Shown here one piece after another: positions 50,063 through 58,970 of a DNA stretch of 64,000 bases. The translations under genes and the position numbers were made by a program. Origin of the DNA: Methanomassiliicoccaceae archaeon UBA421 (GTDB taxonomy: Archaea; Thermoplasmatota; Thermoplasmata; Methanomassiliicoccales; Methanomethylophilaceae); contig DAHB01000005.1 in NCBI GenBank assembly GCA_002498365.1, forward strand, positions 343,393 through 407,392. Direction: 5' to 3'. The stretch's first letter is position 1, and each line of letters starts with the position of its first letter. The notes under the pieces were generated by a model. It was not told where the DNA came from and searched no databases. It saw only the letters and a list, made by a program, of their open reading frames with translations.

Positions 50063-51520
50063 ATGAGATCGAAAACAGAAATACTGTCTAAGGCCGACAT
50101 GGACAAGATCCATGCGGCGACCATAGACCTGCTGTGGGACACAGGAATCGTTGTGAACCATGTCGAAGCAAGGGAGATATTGAAAGGGGCGGGCTGCAAG
50201 GTCGACGACGAGACCGGAGTCGTGAAATTTCCCGCTGATATCGTGGAGTCCGCCATAAAGAAGGTGCCGGAATCCTTCACGATACACAGCCGTGACGGGA
50301 AACACAATGTGGAGATGGTCAGCGACGGGTCCAAGACCAACAACATGACCTTCGGCGTCGGCGTCAAGCTCACCGAGTACGTCTCCCCCGGAGAGTACAG
50401 GACGAGAGACGGCACCCTAGAGGACCTTGCCAAGATCGCCAGGGTGACGGACGCCTGCGAGAACATAGACTTCTTCACACTGCCCATCTCCGCGATGGAC
50501 TTGGTGGGGAAGGAATGCGCAAGGACGCTCTACGAGACGATGGCGATAGTCGCAAACTCTTCTAAACCGATTCTTCTGGACCCGGACCCCGAATACCTGC
50601 AGGAGTACTTCGATATCGAGTGCGCATGCTACGACGGAGATGAAAAGAGAGCGAAGAAAGAGCCCTTCTTCATCGTCGGCGGATGCCCCACCAGCCCGCT
50701 GCAGCTGGACCACCACGCCTGCGAGCTGGCCATCAACTGCGGAAAATATGGTTTCCCGATGATGTGTCTCAGCATGGCGATGGGCGCGGCCTCCGCGCCC
50801 ATCTACCTCGCTGGCACGCTGGTCGTGCACAACGCCGAAGTTCTGTCGGCTATCGTAATCACGCAGCTGGCCAACCCCGGCGTGCCCACGATCTACGGAA
50901 GCTCGACCACGTCTTTTGACTTCTTCTGCGACTCCGCGCCTGTAGGGTCTCCGGAACTGGCACTTATCAGCGCCGGCGTCGCGGAACTTGCCAAGTACTA
51001 CCGCATGCCCTCGATCGTAGCAGGCACCTAGGCTGACGCCAAGGTCCCCGACGAGCAGGCGGGGCATGAGAAGACGATAACCAATCTCATCCCCACGCTG
51101 GCAGGGGCCTCCACGGTCTACGGCGCAGGAATGCTGGAGCTGGGCATGTCGCTCTCCCTCGAGCAGATGGTCATAGACAACGACATCATCGGAATGAACA
51201 AGTACGCCGCGAAAGGAATCGACGTCAACGAGCAGACGCTGGCCGTCGATACGATAAAGAGCGTAGGTGCAGGAAACGACTTCCTGGGACTGCCGGAGAC
51301 CATGATGAACGTAGGGCTCCCGTCGCACCCCCTTCTGATAGACAGGCGCATGATCGGACTCTGGGAGAAGGACGGTTCCAAGGACCTTCCCGAAGCGGCG
51401 CACGATAAAGTGCTCTACATCTTGGAGAACCACAGGCCCGAGCCTCTCAGCGAGAAGGCCACCAAGAAGATAGACGAGATAATCAAGAAAGCCGACAGGG
51501 AACACTTCAAGGAGGAGTAA
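50063..51520 (+). CDS. mttB: Trimethylamine methyltransferase MttB (pyrrolysine protein)
   Basis: A 485-residue enzyme that moves a methyl group from trimethylamine to the corrinoid protein MttC. Codon 323 is TAG (51029-51031), in the motif SIVAGT-Pyl-ADAKVPDEQAG. This is the known pyrrolysine site, where the residue binds the amine. The frame continues without break to TAA at 51518-51520. Without readthrough a 322-residue fragment would result. Other features are the N-terminal MRSKTEILSKADMDKIH and a TIM-barrel body (GGCPTSPLQLDHHACEL). The cognate mttC follows at once. Confidence 0.97.
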
Positions 51521-51522
51521 AC

Positions 51523-52176
51523 ACGAACCAGAAAGATCTGAACGAGAGAGCGAAAAAGGCCGTCATGGCCTACGACCAGAAAGCATCCGCCGAAGTAGCG
51601 AAAGAAGCGATAGCCGCCAAGGCCGACCTGGTGAACCTCATCCAGGAAGGATACACCGCGGGCATACAGGAGGTCGGAGACCTGTACCAGGCGAAGAAGC
51701 TGTTCCTGCCCCACATCATGTCGGCGGCGAACGCCATGAACGTCGGGGTCAACCTTCTGACCCCCGAGCTGGAGAAGGCCGGCAAGTCCGCAGGCGAGGG
51801 GCTCGGCAAGTTCCTCATATGCACCATCGAGGGGGACATCCACTCGATAGGCAAGGACATCGTGGCCATCATGCTGAAGGTCGCCGGTTTCAACGTCGTC
51901 AACATGGGCAGGGACATCCCCGTCAAGGACATCGTCGCGGCCGTCAAGAACGACAAGCCGAAGGCCGTCGGTACGTCCGCGCTCATGACGTCCACCATGG
52001 TCAACCAGAAGACCTTCGAGGAGCTCCTCAAGGAGGAAGGCGTCAGGGACAAGGTCATCACCAACATCGGCGGTGCGCCGACGACACAGCAGTGGTGCGA
52101 GGAGATCGGTGCCGACGTCTACTCGGAGAACGCCACCGATTGCGTCAACAAGATGGTCGCAAAGGTGAAAGGCTGA
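51523..52176 (+). CDS. mttC: Trimethylamine corrinoid protein MttC (probable ACG start)
   Basis: The methyl carrier for MttB. The B12 motif is intact (EGDIHSIGKDIVAIML; base-off histidine in D-x-H-x2-G), with VGTSALMTSTM and IGGAPTTQQWCEEIGAD farther on. The first ATG (51565) gives 203 residues and cuts the N-terminal helix bundle. An ACG at 51523, 7 bases after GGAGG, adds NQKDLNERAKKAV and restores the 217 residues typical of the family. No ATG, GTG or TTG lies between. If ACG is not used, the gene is 51565-52176. Confidence 0.93.
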   Translation, partial: TNQKDLNERAKKAVMAYDQKASAEVAKEAIAAKADLVNLIQEGYTAGIQEVGDLYQAKKLFLPHIMSAANAMNVGVNLLTPELEKAGKSAGEGLGKFLICTIEGDIHSIGKDIVAIMLKVAGFNVVNMGRDIPVKDIVAAVKNDKPKAVGTSALMTSTMVNQKTFEELLKEEGVRDKVITNIGGAPTTQQWCEEIGADVYSENATDCVNKMVAKVKG

Positions 52177-52182
52177 AAACAA

Positions 52183-52201
52183 GGCCGGGCGCAGCCCGGC
52201 C
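52183..52201 (+). other. Strong hairpin between mttC and mtbC
   Basis: GGCCGGGC-GCA-GCCCGGCC, an 8-base-pair GC stem with a 3-base loop. No T-run follows, so it is unlikely to be a simple terminator. It may protect or separate the mttC and mtbC parts of the message. Confidence 0.5.
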
Positions 52202-52228
52202 ACATTAAAAATCAAGGAGACAATAATA

Positions 52229-52873
52229 ATGACAAGTTTTGAAAACGAGAGAAAAGCCATCGCAACGGCGATGGTGGCGTACAAGGTCCCCGGCATACAG
52301 AAGGCCGCCGCGGACGCTAAAGCCGCCGGCATGGAGGCCACGGACATAATCGAGGCCATGGGCGCCGGGATGAGCGAGGTCGGAGTGCTGTTCGAGAGGG
52401 GGAAGCTGTTCCTCCCCCACGTGCTGAGCGCGGCGAACGGGATGTCCGCGGCCGTCAAAGCACTTGAGGCGGACCTCCCGAAGGACCAGGTCGGCACAAA
52501 GCTGGCCAAGGTCTGCATGGGGACCGTCGAGGGAGACGTGCACGACATAGGCAAATCGATCTGCTCCACGATGCTCCAGTGCGGAGGTTTCGACGTGGTC
52601 GACCTGGGAAGGGACGTCCCTTCCAAGGATTTCATCGCACAGGTAAAGGACAACGGATGCTCCATGATGGGACTGTCCGCTCTTATGACCACGACGATGA
52701 CCGTCCAGAGGGACATCATCGGCATGCTCAAGGACGCCGGCCTCAGAGACGACGTCAAAGTGATGGTCGGCGGGGCGCCGGTCACGCAGACGTGGGCCGA
52801 CAAGATCGGTGCAGACTGCTACAGCGAGTCAGCCTCCGAGCAGGTGGACAGGGCCAAAGCCCTCCTGGGGTGA
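52229..52873 (+). CDS. mtbC: Dimethylamine corrinoid protein MtbC
   Basis: A 214-residue methyl carrier with an N-terminal helical cap (FERGKLFLPHVLSAANGM) and a cobalamin-binding Rossmann domain (VEGDVHDIGKSI, GLSALMTTTM, VGGAPVTQTWADKIGAD). The ATG follows AAGGAGACAATAATA. It is placed before mtbB, 6 bases apart, and shares about half its sequence with MttC by eye, so the two are paralogues. Confidence 0.95.
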   Translation: MTSFENERKAIATAMVAYKVPGIQKAAADAKAAGMEATDIIEAMGAGMSEVGVLFERGKLFLPHVLSAANGMSAAVKALEADLPKDQVGTKLAKVCMGTVEGDVHDIGKSICSTMLQCGGFDVVDLGRDVPSKDFIAQVKDNGCSMMGLSALMTTTMTVQRDIIGMLKDAGLRDDVKVMVGGAPVTQTWADKIGADCYSESASEQVDRAKALLG

Positions 52874-52879
52874 ACGGAA

Positions 52880-54292
52880 ATGGCCGAATACCTCACATAC
52901 ATGGGAGACGGAAAAAGGATATTCTGCACACGCGAGAAGATAATCGACGATCTGCAGGCGGGAATGGCGGAGGCGGTAGAGGTCGGAAATGTCCCGGACC
53001 TCACCTCTGAAGAGCTGGCAATGCTCTGCGACATCGTATGCGACCGCAACAGGATAGTCAGCGTCGAGCCCGGAAACGAGGTCGTCCTTTCGAACGACGG
53101 AGCTCAGAACAAGTTCACCGGTGACAGCGGAAGCAGCGGCTGCGGCATAGAGATGTCCGCACTGGCGGCCGCCCAGGTGCACGAGCGCGCCCTTTCGATG
53201 GACACCTTCGAATTCGGAAGCCTCGACAACAACTACAGCGTCAAGCCGCTGAAAGCGGTCATAGCGATGCAGATGCAGAAGATGGAAGACATGCAGAACA
53301 GCATGATCGTTCCCTTCTTCTACGGCGCCATGCCCAACATGGGCCTGTACTACGAGCCCGACGGGCCCTTCGGCAACCCGCCCGACCTTATGAGGGAGGG
53401 AAAGATAGAGGAAGCCCAGTCCGAGATGGAGAAGGCGATGGACATGATGACCAGGGACATCGAGTTCATGGGGGTCAAGATGCAGGAGGCCGGGTCCGAC
53501 GGATTCAACTTCGATACGACCGCGTCCGCCGGCGACGGAGATTTCCTGTCGGTGCTCAGAGGAGTGGAGCTGCTCAAGAAGGCCCGCCCCGAGGCACAGA
53601 CCATGGTGGGAATGTCCAGCGAGAATGTCATCGGAATTCACGGGATGCTCGACTACAAGGGACAAGACGTTGCGGGAATATACCCTCACGATCAGGCAAA
53701 GCTCGCAGAGATGGCCGGTGTCGACGTCTTCGGACCGGTCACCAATACCAAGTCCGGAAAATCCCTGGCCTGGAACATGGCCTACTCGGTGGCCCTCATC
53801 AAAGAGTGCGAGAAGAAGTCCAACCTGCCCTGCCATGTGAACATGGGAATGGGAGTCGGCGGAATACCCATGCTGGAGACCCCTCCCGCAGAGGCGGTCA
53901 CCCGCTGCAGCAAAGCCATGGTCGAAGTGGCCAAGGTCGACGGAATTTAGATCGGTGTCGGCGACCCCGCCGGCATGTCGATCGCCCACATGATGGCTTC
54001 CGGACTCGGAGGCATCAGGACCTCCGGAGACCTTGTCGCCAGGATGCAGTTCGCCAGAAAGATGAAGACCCCCGCCGCGAAGGAATACGTCGCCAAGAAG
54101 CTCGGAGTGTCCGTGCTCGACCTGACCGACGTATACGTGATGAGGGACCTCCGCGAAGCGCTCGGGATCGGAGTGACCGTGGGACTCCCCGGAGCACCCA
54201 GAGGCATCGCTGCGAAGATGAACATCGAGAAGCTCCTCGACATCGAGATCAACTGCTGCGAGATCTTCCGCAAGATGACCTCGAAGAGGTAA
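52880..54292 (+). CDS. mtbB: Dimethylamine methyltransferase MtbB (pyrrolysine protein)
   Basis: A 470-residue enzyme moving a methyl group from dimethylamine to MtbC. Codon 357 is TAG (53948-53950) within VAKVDGI-Pyl-IGVGDPAGM, the known pyrrolysine site. The frame runs on to TAA at 54290-54292. The N-terminus MAEYLTYMGDGKRIFCTREKI and body (SSGCGIEMSALAAAQVHERAL, GFNFDTTASAGDGDF) are typical. Last gene of the operon, followed by a terminator. Confidence 0.97.
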
Positions 54293-54300
54293 ACTATTTG

Positions 54301-54326
54301 GCGGGCATCGCCCGCTTTTTTATTTT
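54301..54326 (+). terminator. Terminator of the methylamine operon
   Basis: GCGGGC-ATC-GCCCGC followed directly by TTTTTTATTTTT, 8 bases after the mtbB stop. Confidence 0.85.
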
Positions 54327-54389
54327 TCAATAAGGAACGTCTCAAGGGACAGACCGTAGCCGCGACCGGGAGACCGAACGCGGGCAAGG

Positions 54390-54914
54390 TCAGTGGCCGG
54401 GGTACACCACGAGGGACTCCACGTCGTATCCCTCCAGCTTCTTCCTGCCTTCGAGGCCCGCGAGCTCGATGACGAAGCATATCTTGACGACCTTCCCGCC
54501 CAGCTTCTCAATCATCTTGACCATGGCCTCGGTGGTGCCGCCGGTGGCTATCAGGTCGTCGACGATCACTACTCTCTGTCCCGGTTTGATGCAGTCCTTG
54601 TGCATCTCCAATGTAGCGGTGCCGTACTCAAGGTCATACTCCTGGGATATGGTGGCCCTCGGGAGCTTGCCCTTCTTTCTGACTATGATGAAGCCCTTCT
54701 TGAGGGCGTACGCGACCGGGGCCCCGAATATGAAGCCCCTCGACTCGGACCCCGCCACAAGGTCGAAGTCCACTCCTTCGAGCATGTCGACGATCCCGTC
54801 GACCGAAAGAGAGAACCCTTCGCTGTCCTGCAGGACGGTCGTTATGTCCCTGAACATTATTCCTTTGGTCGGAAAGTCCGGTATGGTCTGGATATAGTCT
54901 TCGACTGTCTTCAT
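54390..54914 (-). CDS. apt: Adenine phosphoribosyltransferase
   Basis: A 174-residue purine-salvage enzyme making AMP from adenine and PRPP. The PRPP motif VVIVDDLIATGGT and the N-terminal FPTKGIMFRDITTVL and LVAGSESRGFIFGAPVAY are diagnostic. A TATA-like TTTTTATACT lies on the minus strand at 54941-54950, 27-36 bases from the ATG, but a structured stretch and terminator just beyond may belong to a longer leader. Confidence 0.95.
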   Translation of the reverse strand: MKTVEDYIQTIPDFPTKGIMFRDITTVLQDSEGFSLSVDGIVDMLEGVDFDLVAGSESRGFIFGAPVAYALKKGFIIVRKKGKLPRATISQEYDLEYGTATLEMHKDCIKPGQRVVIVDDLIATGGTTEAMVKMIEKLGGKVVKICFVIELAGLEGRKKLEGYDVESLVVYPGH

Positions 54915-54962
54915 GTGAGCGTAATGAGAACCGGTAGTTCAGTATAAAAAGCCGATTATCGG

Positions 54963-55175
54963 AAAAATCCAAAAGCCCCCGAGAGGGGTAAGGGCCCGGC
55001 GGAGCCGGGATTGTTGCGGTCATCAGTCGGGTCTTGCAGACTGTTCCGGCGAGGGTCAATCAGAGTAAAGCGCCATCAGGCCAGTCTTCTGCTCTTTGTT
55101 ACCGCAGTACCATACTGAACAATCTTCGCCGCAGATCTTTGTGTTATTTCGTTTGCCGATAGCCACTTACCTCCG
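54963..55175 (-). ncRNA. Candidate structured RNA upstream of apt
   Basis: A GC-rich island in AT-rich surroundings with no coding frame. Stems nest well: P1 55009-55015 with 55118-55124; P2 55017-55020 with 55101-55104; a 5-base-pair hairpin 55105-55117 between them, making a three-way junction; P3 55038-55043 with 55082-55087; P4 55048-55051 with 55071-55074. Two GC hairpins (55004-55009/54995-55000 and CCCC-TCTC-GGGG, 54977-54988) and T-runs follow on the minus strand. The probable start is about 25 bases after the minus-strand TATA-like GATATAAATAG (55196-55206). It could be a free sRNA or an apt leader. Confidence 0.5.
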
Positions 55176-55371
55176 ACATATACAACTGATTACTACTATT
55201 TATATCAGTCGTTTAACGATTTACGTCAATAAACGAATAAAAACTACGAATTTCGTAAATAATATTATTGAATCATCAAAAAATATTCTTGCAATTAAAA
55301 ATCTCACACACGGGGGGAGGTCCGCACTCGGATGAAAAAAGAAGGATGCCGGCCGGGCCGGCTAATCAGTT
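55176..55371. other. AT-rich intergenic stretch
   Basis: No gene is supported. A plus-strand frame at 55096-55335 is low-complexity and AT-driven. The stretch contains promoter-like sequence for the minus-strand RNA candidate and T-runs at about 55230-55300 that may end the SPFH operon. Confidence 0.5.
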
Positions 55372-56487
55372 TCAGTTCAGTTGCTCGGAGCAGAACGGAC
55401 AGAACTTCGGGGTTTTGGCAAGTCCCTTCAGATCCTCTCCGCAGTACGGACAGACGCTGAACTTCTTCTGCCCTCCCGCCGATGTCGGGGCGGCGGAATA
55501 GGCGGCCTGCTGCTGTACTGCGGTCGGGCTCCCGATATCGTCCCTGGCCTGCTGCTGGGGGGACGGCTTTCCGCAGTTCCCGCAGTATTTGTAGGGATAG
55601 TCGTTAGGCGTGCCGCAGTACGGGCAAAGGACCTTGGGGACCTGCCCGGACGGCTGCTGGGGAGCCTGCTGCTGCTGGAGCTGCTGATACATCTGGGGGA
55701 ACAGGAGCATTCCCGTGCCCACGGCCGCACCTCCCTCGGAATTGCCAATGGCGTCGGCCATGCGGTCCATGACCGCGTACTTCTTGAAGGCCTCACCGTT
55801 CTTGGAGCTGAACTGCAGGTACTGGAACACCTTCTCCATGTCCTCGTCGGTCGTCCTGAGCTCCGATATCTTCAGTGCGAGCAGCTCTATGCCCCTCTGC
55901 GTGAAGTAAGGCTCGATCAGCGCCTTGGTGGAGGTGGACGCCCTCTCGAGGTTCGTGTACACGTCCATGTAGTACTGCTCGGTGAGCTGCTGGGTTATCT
56001 GCTCGTTGATGAAGCTCTTCATGAAGGCGTTGACGTCGCCGGTGCTGTAGGCGCTCATGCCTCCCACTATCTGCGTGAAGAACACGGCGATGTCCTCCTT
56101 CTTGACGCGGAACTGGTAGTCCCCGTTCGCCATGAGGGTTATGGGCACGTCGTATTCGTGCGCCGCCTTGATCATTCCCCTGATGCCCCACCTGCCGTTG
56201 AACATCTTCAGTGAAACGTAGATGATCTGCACCTTGAAAGGGGTCTCCTTGTATCCCAGAGCGATCTGATAGAGCTTGGTGAGCCACGGGATGTTCGATG
56301 ACATGACCGAGTGCCTTCCAGGCTCCAGTACGCCGGTGAGCTGCCCGTCCCTTATGAAAAGCGCTACCGCATGCTCGGGGACGGTGACGGAGGTAAGGGT
56401 CCTCAGATCGTTGTACTCGTATGTGTAGATTATATCGTCCGGACCCTGGCTCTCCCAGTTTACCACGTTGGTCTTCTTTTCTGCCAT
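55372..56487 (-). CDS. SPFH-domain protein with C-terminal zinc ribbons
   Basis: A 371-residue protein. Residues 20-240 form an SPFH/band-7 domain of the COG4260 (virion-core-like) type: VPEHAVALFIRDGQLTGVLEPGRH, DYQFRVKKEDIAVFF, FTQRGIELLALKISEL. A glycine/glutamine-rich linker leads to two double-cysteine ribbons (CPYCGTP...CGNCGKP and CPYCGEDL...CPFCSEQ). In Bacillus the equivalent YdjI works with PspA and a zinc-ribbon membrane protein at the envelope. It is the last gene of a five-gene operon, ATG 56487 being 5 bases from the gene before. Confidence 0.85.
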   Translation of the reverse strand: MAEKKTNVVNWESQGPDDIIYTYEYNDLRTLTSVTVPEHAVALFIRDGQLTGVLEPGRHSVMSSNIPWLTKLYQIALGYKETPFKVQIIYVSLKMFNGRWGIRGMIKAAHEYDVPITLMANGDYQFRVKKEDIAVFFTQIVGGMSAYSTGDVNAFMKSFINEQITQQLTEQYYMDVYTNLERASTSTKALIEPYFTQRGIELLALKISELRTTDEDMEKVFQYLQFSSKNGEAFKKYAVMDRMADAIGNSEGGAAVGTGMLLFPQMYQQLQQQQAPQQPSGQVPKVLCPYCGTPNDYPYKYCGNCGKPSPQQQARDDIGSPTAVQQQAAYSAAPTSAGGQKKFSVCPYCGEDLKGLAKTPKFCPFCSEQLN

Positions 56488-56492
56488 TGCAT

Positions 56493-57032
56493 TCACTCCT
56501 TGACCCCTTCCATGAAGCCCCTCATAACGGTCTCCCTCTGGTTGTAGTCCTCGATCATCCTGTCGACGGTCTTCTCGATCTCCCTGAGGGGGGCTTTTAT
56601 GGCGTACTCTCCTGAATCAATCTTTGCCACCAGGTCTGCGACCTCCTTTCTAAGAAGAACGGTGCCGTCGACCAGTTTAGCGTCCCAGGATACGAGCATA
56701 TCCAGCTCGTCCTCCAGTATCTTGACGGAGGCGTGCCATCCGCTGTATCCGTTCACCGCCTTCTGCACGGAGATGTGGTACTTGTCCACTTTCGTGCGTA
56801 TCCTCTCTGCGTCCCTCATCAGGTCCATGTCCTTTATTGCGGCCCTCTGGATGGTGGCCATGTCGTTCTTCGCGCCTTCCAGCGTGCGTGCGACCTCCTG
56901 CCTGATGGCCCTGTCCTCGTCTCTGCGGAGGTTCTTCTCTTTATATCCCCTGTATATGGGTATGTAAAGCCCGATGCGCTCCACCAGGGACGTGTTCCCC
57001 CTCATGTGGACTCCAACTTCTTCTAAAGGCAT
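56493..57032 (-). CDS. Coiled-coil protein of the SPFH operon
   Basis: A 179-residue, almost all-helical, charged protein. The start has VERIGLYIPIYRGYKEKNLRRDEDRAIRQEV, a pattern I associate with a bacterial family found beside PspA/SPFH genes; the rest is coiled coil (residues 40-170). No membrane helix is present. It may act like a PspA-type scaffold on the inner membrane face. ATG 57032 is chosen; a TTG at 57038 is in frame. Confidence 0.7.
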   Translation of the reverse strand: MPLEEVGVHMRGNTSLVERIGLYIPIYRGYKEKNLRRDEDRAIRQEVARTLEGAKNDMATIQRAAIKDMDLMRDAERIRTKVDKYHISVQKAVNGYSGWHASVKILEDELDMLVSWDAKLVDGTVLLRKEVADLVAKIDSGEYAIKAPLREIEKTVDRMIEDYNQRETVMRGFMEGVKE

Positions 57033-57038
57033 CTTCAA

Positions 57039-57431
57039 TCACTTCCTGTTCTTTATTGTAATCACTATTCCGACCGCGGCAACCGTCAGCAGTATCAGGG
57101 CCACGGGTGCCAGCCAACCGAGGTCCGTGTGGAACCACATGTATCCGGCGAGGCCGATGACGAGCATCAGGGCCCCGAGCACAAGGTTATAGTCGCTGTT
57201 GCTCGGACCGAAGTTGGTCGTCCCGCCCCTCTGCATGGGGGACAGGACGGCGAAGGTCAATCCCATTATCATTAGCACGACCCAGAGGATTATGTCGATC
57301 CCCTCGTCCATTACGCTGTAGGCCACCAGACCGATGACCACCGCGATCAGGAACATTGAGCCGATCACTGCGGACAGGGTCCTGTTGGCCAACTTGTCCT
57401 TGTTTGTCATTTCCTCTATCTCCTTTTTCAT
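57039..57431 (-). CDS. Four-helix membrane protein of the SPFH operon
   Basis: A 130-residue protein with four hydrophobic helices in two pairs (AVIGSMFLIAVVIGLVAYSV, IILWVVLMIMGLTFAVL; LVLGALMLVIGLAGYMW, LAPVALILLTVAAVGIVI) and a basic C-terminus. The start overlaps the stop of the gene before (ATGA). It is probably the membrane anchor of the complex encoded by this operon. No family was recognised. Confidence 0.7.
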   Translation of the reverse strand: MKKEIEEMTNKDKLANRTLSAVIGSMFLIAVVIGLVAYSVMDEGIDIILWVVLMIMGLTFAVLSPMQRGGTTNFGPSNSDYNLVLGALMLVIGLAGYMWFHTDLGWLAPVALILLTVAAVGIVITIKNRK

Positions 57432-58957
57432 AGTACTATCAGCTGATTGATGTCGGTCCTCTTTATCCTCTCGGGCAGCAGTTTCCCGAATCCGTCTATG
57501 ATGACGGAGCTGCCGGACACCTTGCACGGGACGTATATCAGGTTCTTCACGTACGGCTTGCTGAGCCTCAGCTTGCTGTTGCTCTGCGTGCGTTGAACGA
57601 GATAGTTCTCGGTTAGGTGCTCAGCCTCCTTCTTGGTGCTGAGCGGGACAATTATCTTTCTTGCTCCCGGGCTGCCCGGCCGGGCGGTCTCGGAAAGGGC
57701 ACCTATGCCCTCGCCGCCGCTGATGCTGGTCTCCGACCCGCGGAGTCCGGCCAGGATGCTGGTCTCCGGGCGCAGTGCGAAAATGTCCGTCACTCCGGAC
57801 GCGGGATTGGTCAGGCACCCCGCGTCGATGGCGAAATCACCCGGCACCAGGATGTCCTCCGTTACCTCGACGCTCTTCTTGGACCACAGGGCCCCGGTAA
57901 CGAAGCTGTATCTCAGGTCCACGTCCCAGAACGGGAACAGGTAGTCTCCGTCCCCGGAAGCTATGAGCACCGTTCCCGAGCCGCTCCTGGCACCCAGCGC
58001 CTGGGACAGATGCTGGAACAGCTCGCTGTTCCTGTCCTTGGTCCTCAAGATGGTCCAGTTGCTGACGTTGGGGTACTGTATCCTAGAGATCTTGGCGAGG
58101 GCCCCGAGGGTCTTGACCGGATCGCCGCCGGTGGAGGACGAGCTCTTGACCAGGTCTGCCACCGCGCTCACCTGCGAAAGTTCGCGCTCCACTCCCTGGT
58201 ACATTATGGCCATCGAAGGCACCGAGAACAGGTTGTCCTTCACGTCTTTGAGACCGTTGACGCCCTTCTCCAGATACCCTATGCTTCCCATAGGGTCCCC
58301 GTTGAGGAGCTTCTCGCATCCCATGCATGCCTGTGCCAATGCCGAAAAGCGCTTTGACACCGGAGCATATTCGTTTGATTTTGAAAGCATCTCGGACGCC
58401 TGTGAGAAGTTGTTGCTCATGAGCACATATCTTCCCGGTTTGTCCTCTTGGAGCAGCTTCACGTTGTTGATCATCAGCGCATACGCCCTCACCAGGTCTT
58501 CCGCACCGTTGAGATCCCTGCGGTCTCCGCTGTCGACCGCGAGAGGGGAAAGCCCTTTGATCTTGGCGTCGAATTCGAAGGCGGACGCTGACGTGTGCAC
58601 GGGCTTCGCGGCGTTGTCCGTGGTGAAAGGCATCACGAAAAGCGGATTCGTCATGAGGGTGTTCGCCGCGAACTTGTACTCGGTTATCTCGGCAGAGATC
58701 CTAGGCCTGACGTTGGTCACGTAGATGTTGTGCCTTGCAATCGAGTCGACGTTCTCGGCCTGGGACATGGAGAACCCGCCCGGCATGGCGTTGCTTACCC
58801 AGGACCTGACCTGGTCCATGACCTGGTCCAGGTACGCTTTGGCATCTATGCGCTGCTGGGTCGTTCCGCAGCTGCGGCACGTTATATACGGCGTGTCGGC
58901 CTCGACGTCCTTGGCTTCGAACGGCGCACCGCAGTATTTGCACCTGAGCATTACCAT
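57428..58957 (-). CDS. Large zinc-ribbon protein of the SPFH operon
   Basis: A 509-residue soluble protein. The N-terminus is a zinc ribbon (CKYCGAPFEAKD ... CRSCGTTQQ), followed by a long mixed domain with no known motif. Stretches include ASEMLSKSNEYAPVSKRFSALAQAC and a beta-rich second half (GTVLIASGDGDYLFPFWDVDLRYSF, KLRLSKPYVKNLIYVPCKVSG). The ribbon matches the type in YdjG-like partners of PspA and SPFH proteins, but the body is unlike anything I know. ATG 58957 is used; TTG 58966 is in frame and nearer a GGTGA site. Confidence 0.7.
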   Translation of the reverse strand: MVMLRCKYCGAPFEAKDVEADTPYITCRSCGTTQQRIDAKAYLDQVMDQVRSWVSNAMPGGFSMSQAENVDSIARHNIYVTNVRPRISAEITEYKFAANTLMTNPLFVMPFTTDNAAKPVHTSASAFEFDAKIKGLSPLAVDSGDRRDLNGAEDLVRAYALMINNVKLLQEDKPGRYVLMSNNFSQASEMLSKSNEYAPVSKRFSALAQACMGCEKLLNGDPMGSIGYLEKGVNGLKDVKDNLFSVPSMAIMYQGVERELSQVSAVADLVKSSSSTGGDPVKTLGALAKISRIQYPNVSNWTILRTKDRNSELFQHLSQALGARSGSGTVLIASGDGDYLFPFWDVDLRYSFVTGALWSKKSVEVTEDILVPGDFAIDAGCLTNPASGVTDIFALRPETSILAGLRGSETSISGGEGIGALSETARPGSPGARKIIVPLSTKKEAEHLTENYLVQRTQSNSKLRLSKPYVKNLIYVPCKVSGSSVIIDGFGKLLPERIKRTDINQLIVL

Positions 58958-58970
58958 GTCTTCCAAATTA

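Noticed and set aside
50063..51520. mttB as a frameshifted or truncated pseudogene
   Set aside because: The only interruption is a TAG at the known pyrrolysine site; the frame and the protein are otherwise intact. The same applies to mtbB at 53948.
54963..55175. Known purine riboswitch upstream of apt
   Set aside because: A three-way junction is present, but the hairpin loops and core bases of the purine aptamer are not. Kept only as an unknown RNA.
55096..55335. 79-codon plus-strand frame in the AT-rich gap
   Set aside because: Composition-driven Ile/Asn/Lys text across a promoter-like region, with no ribosome site and no domain.
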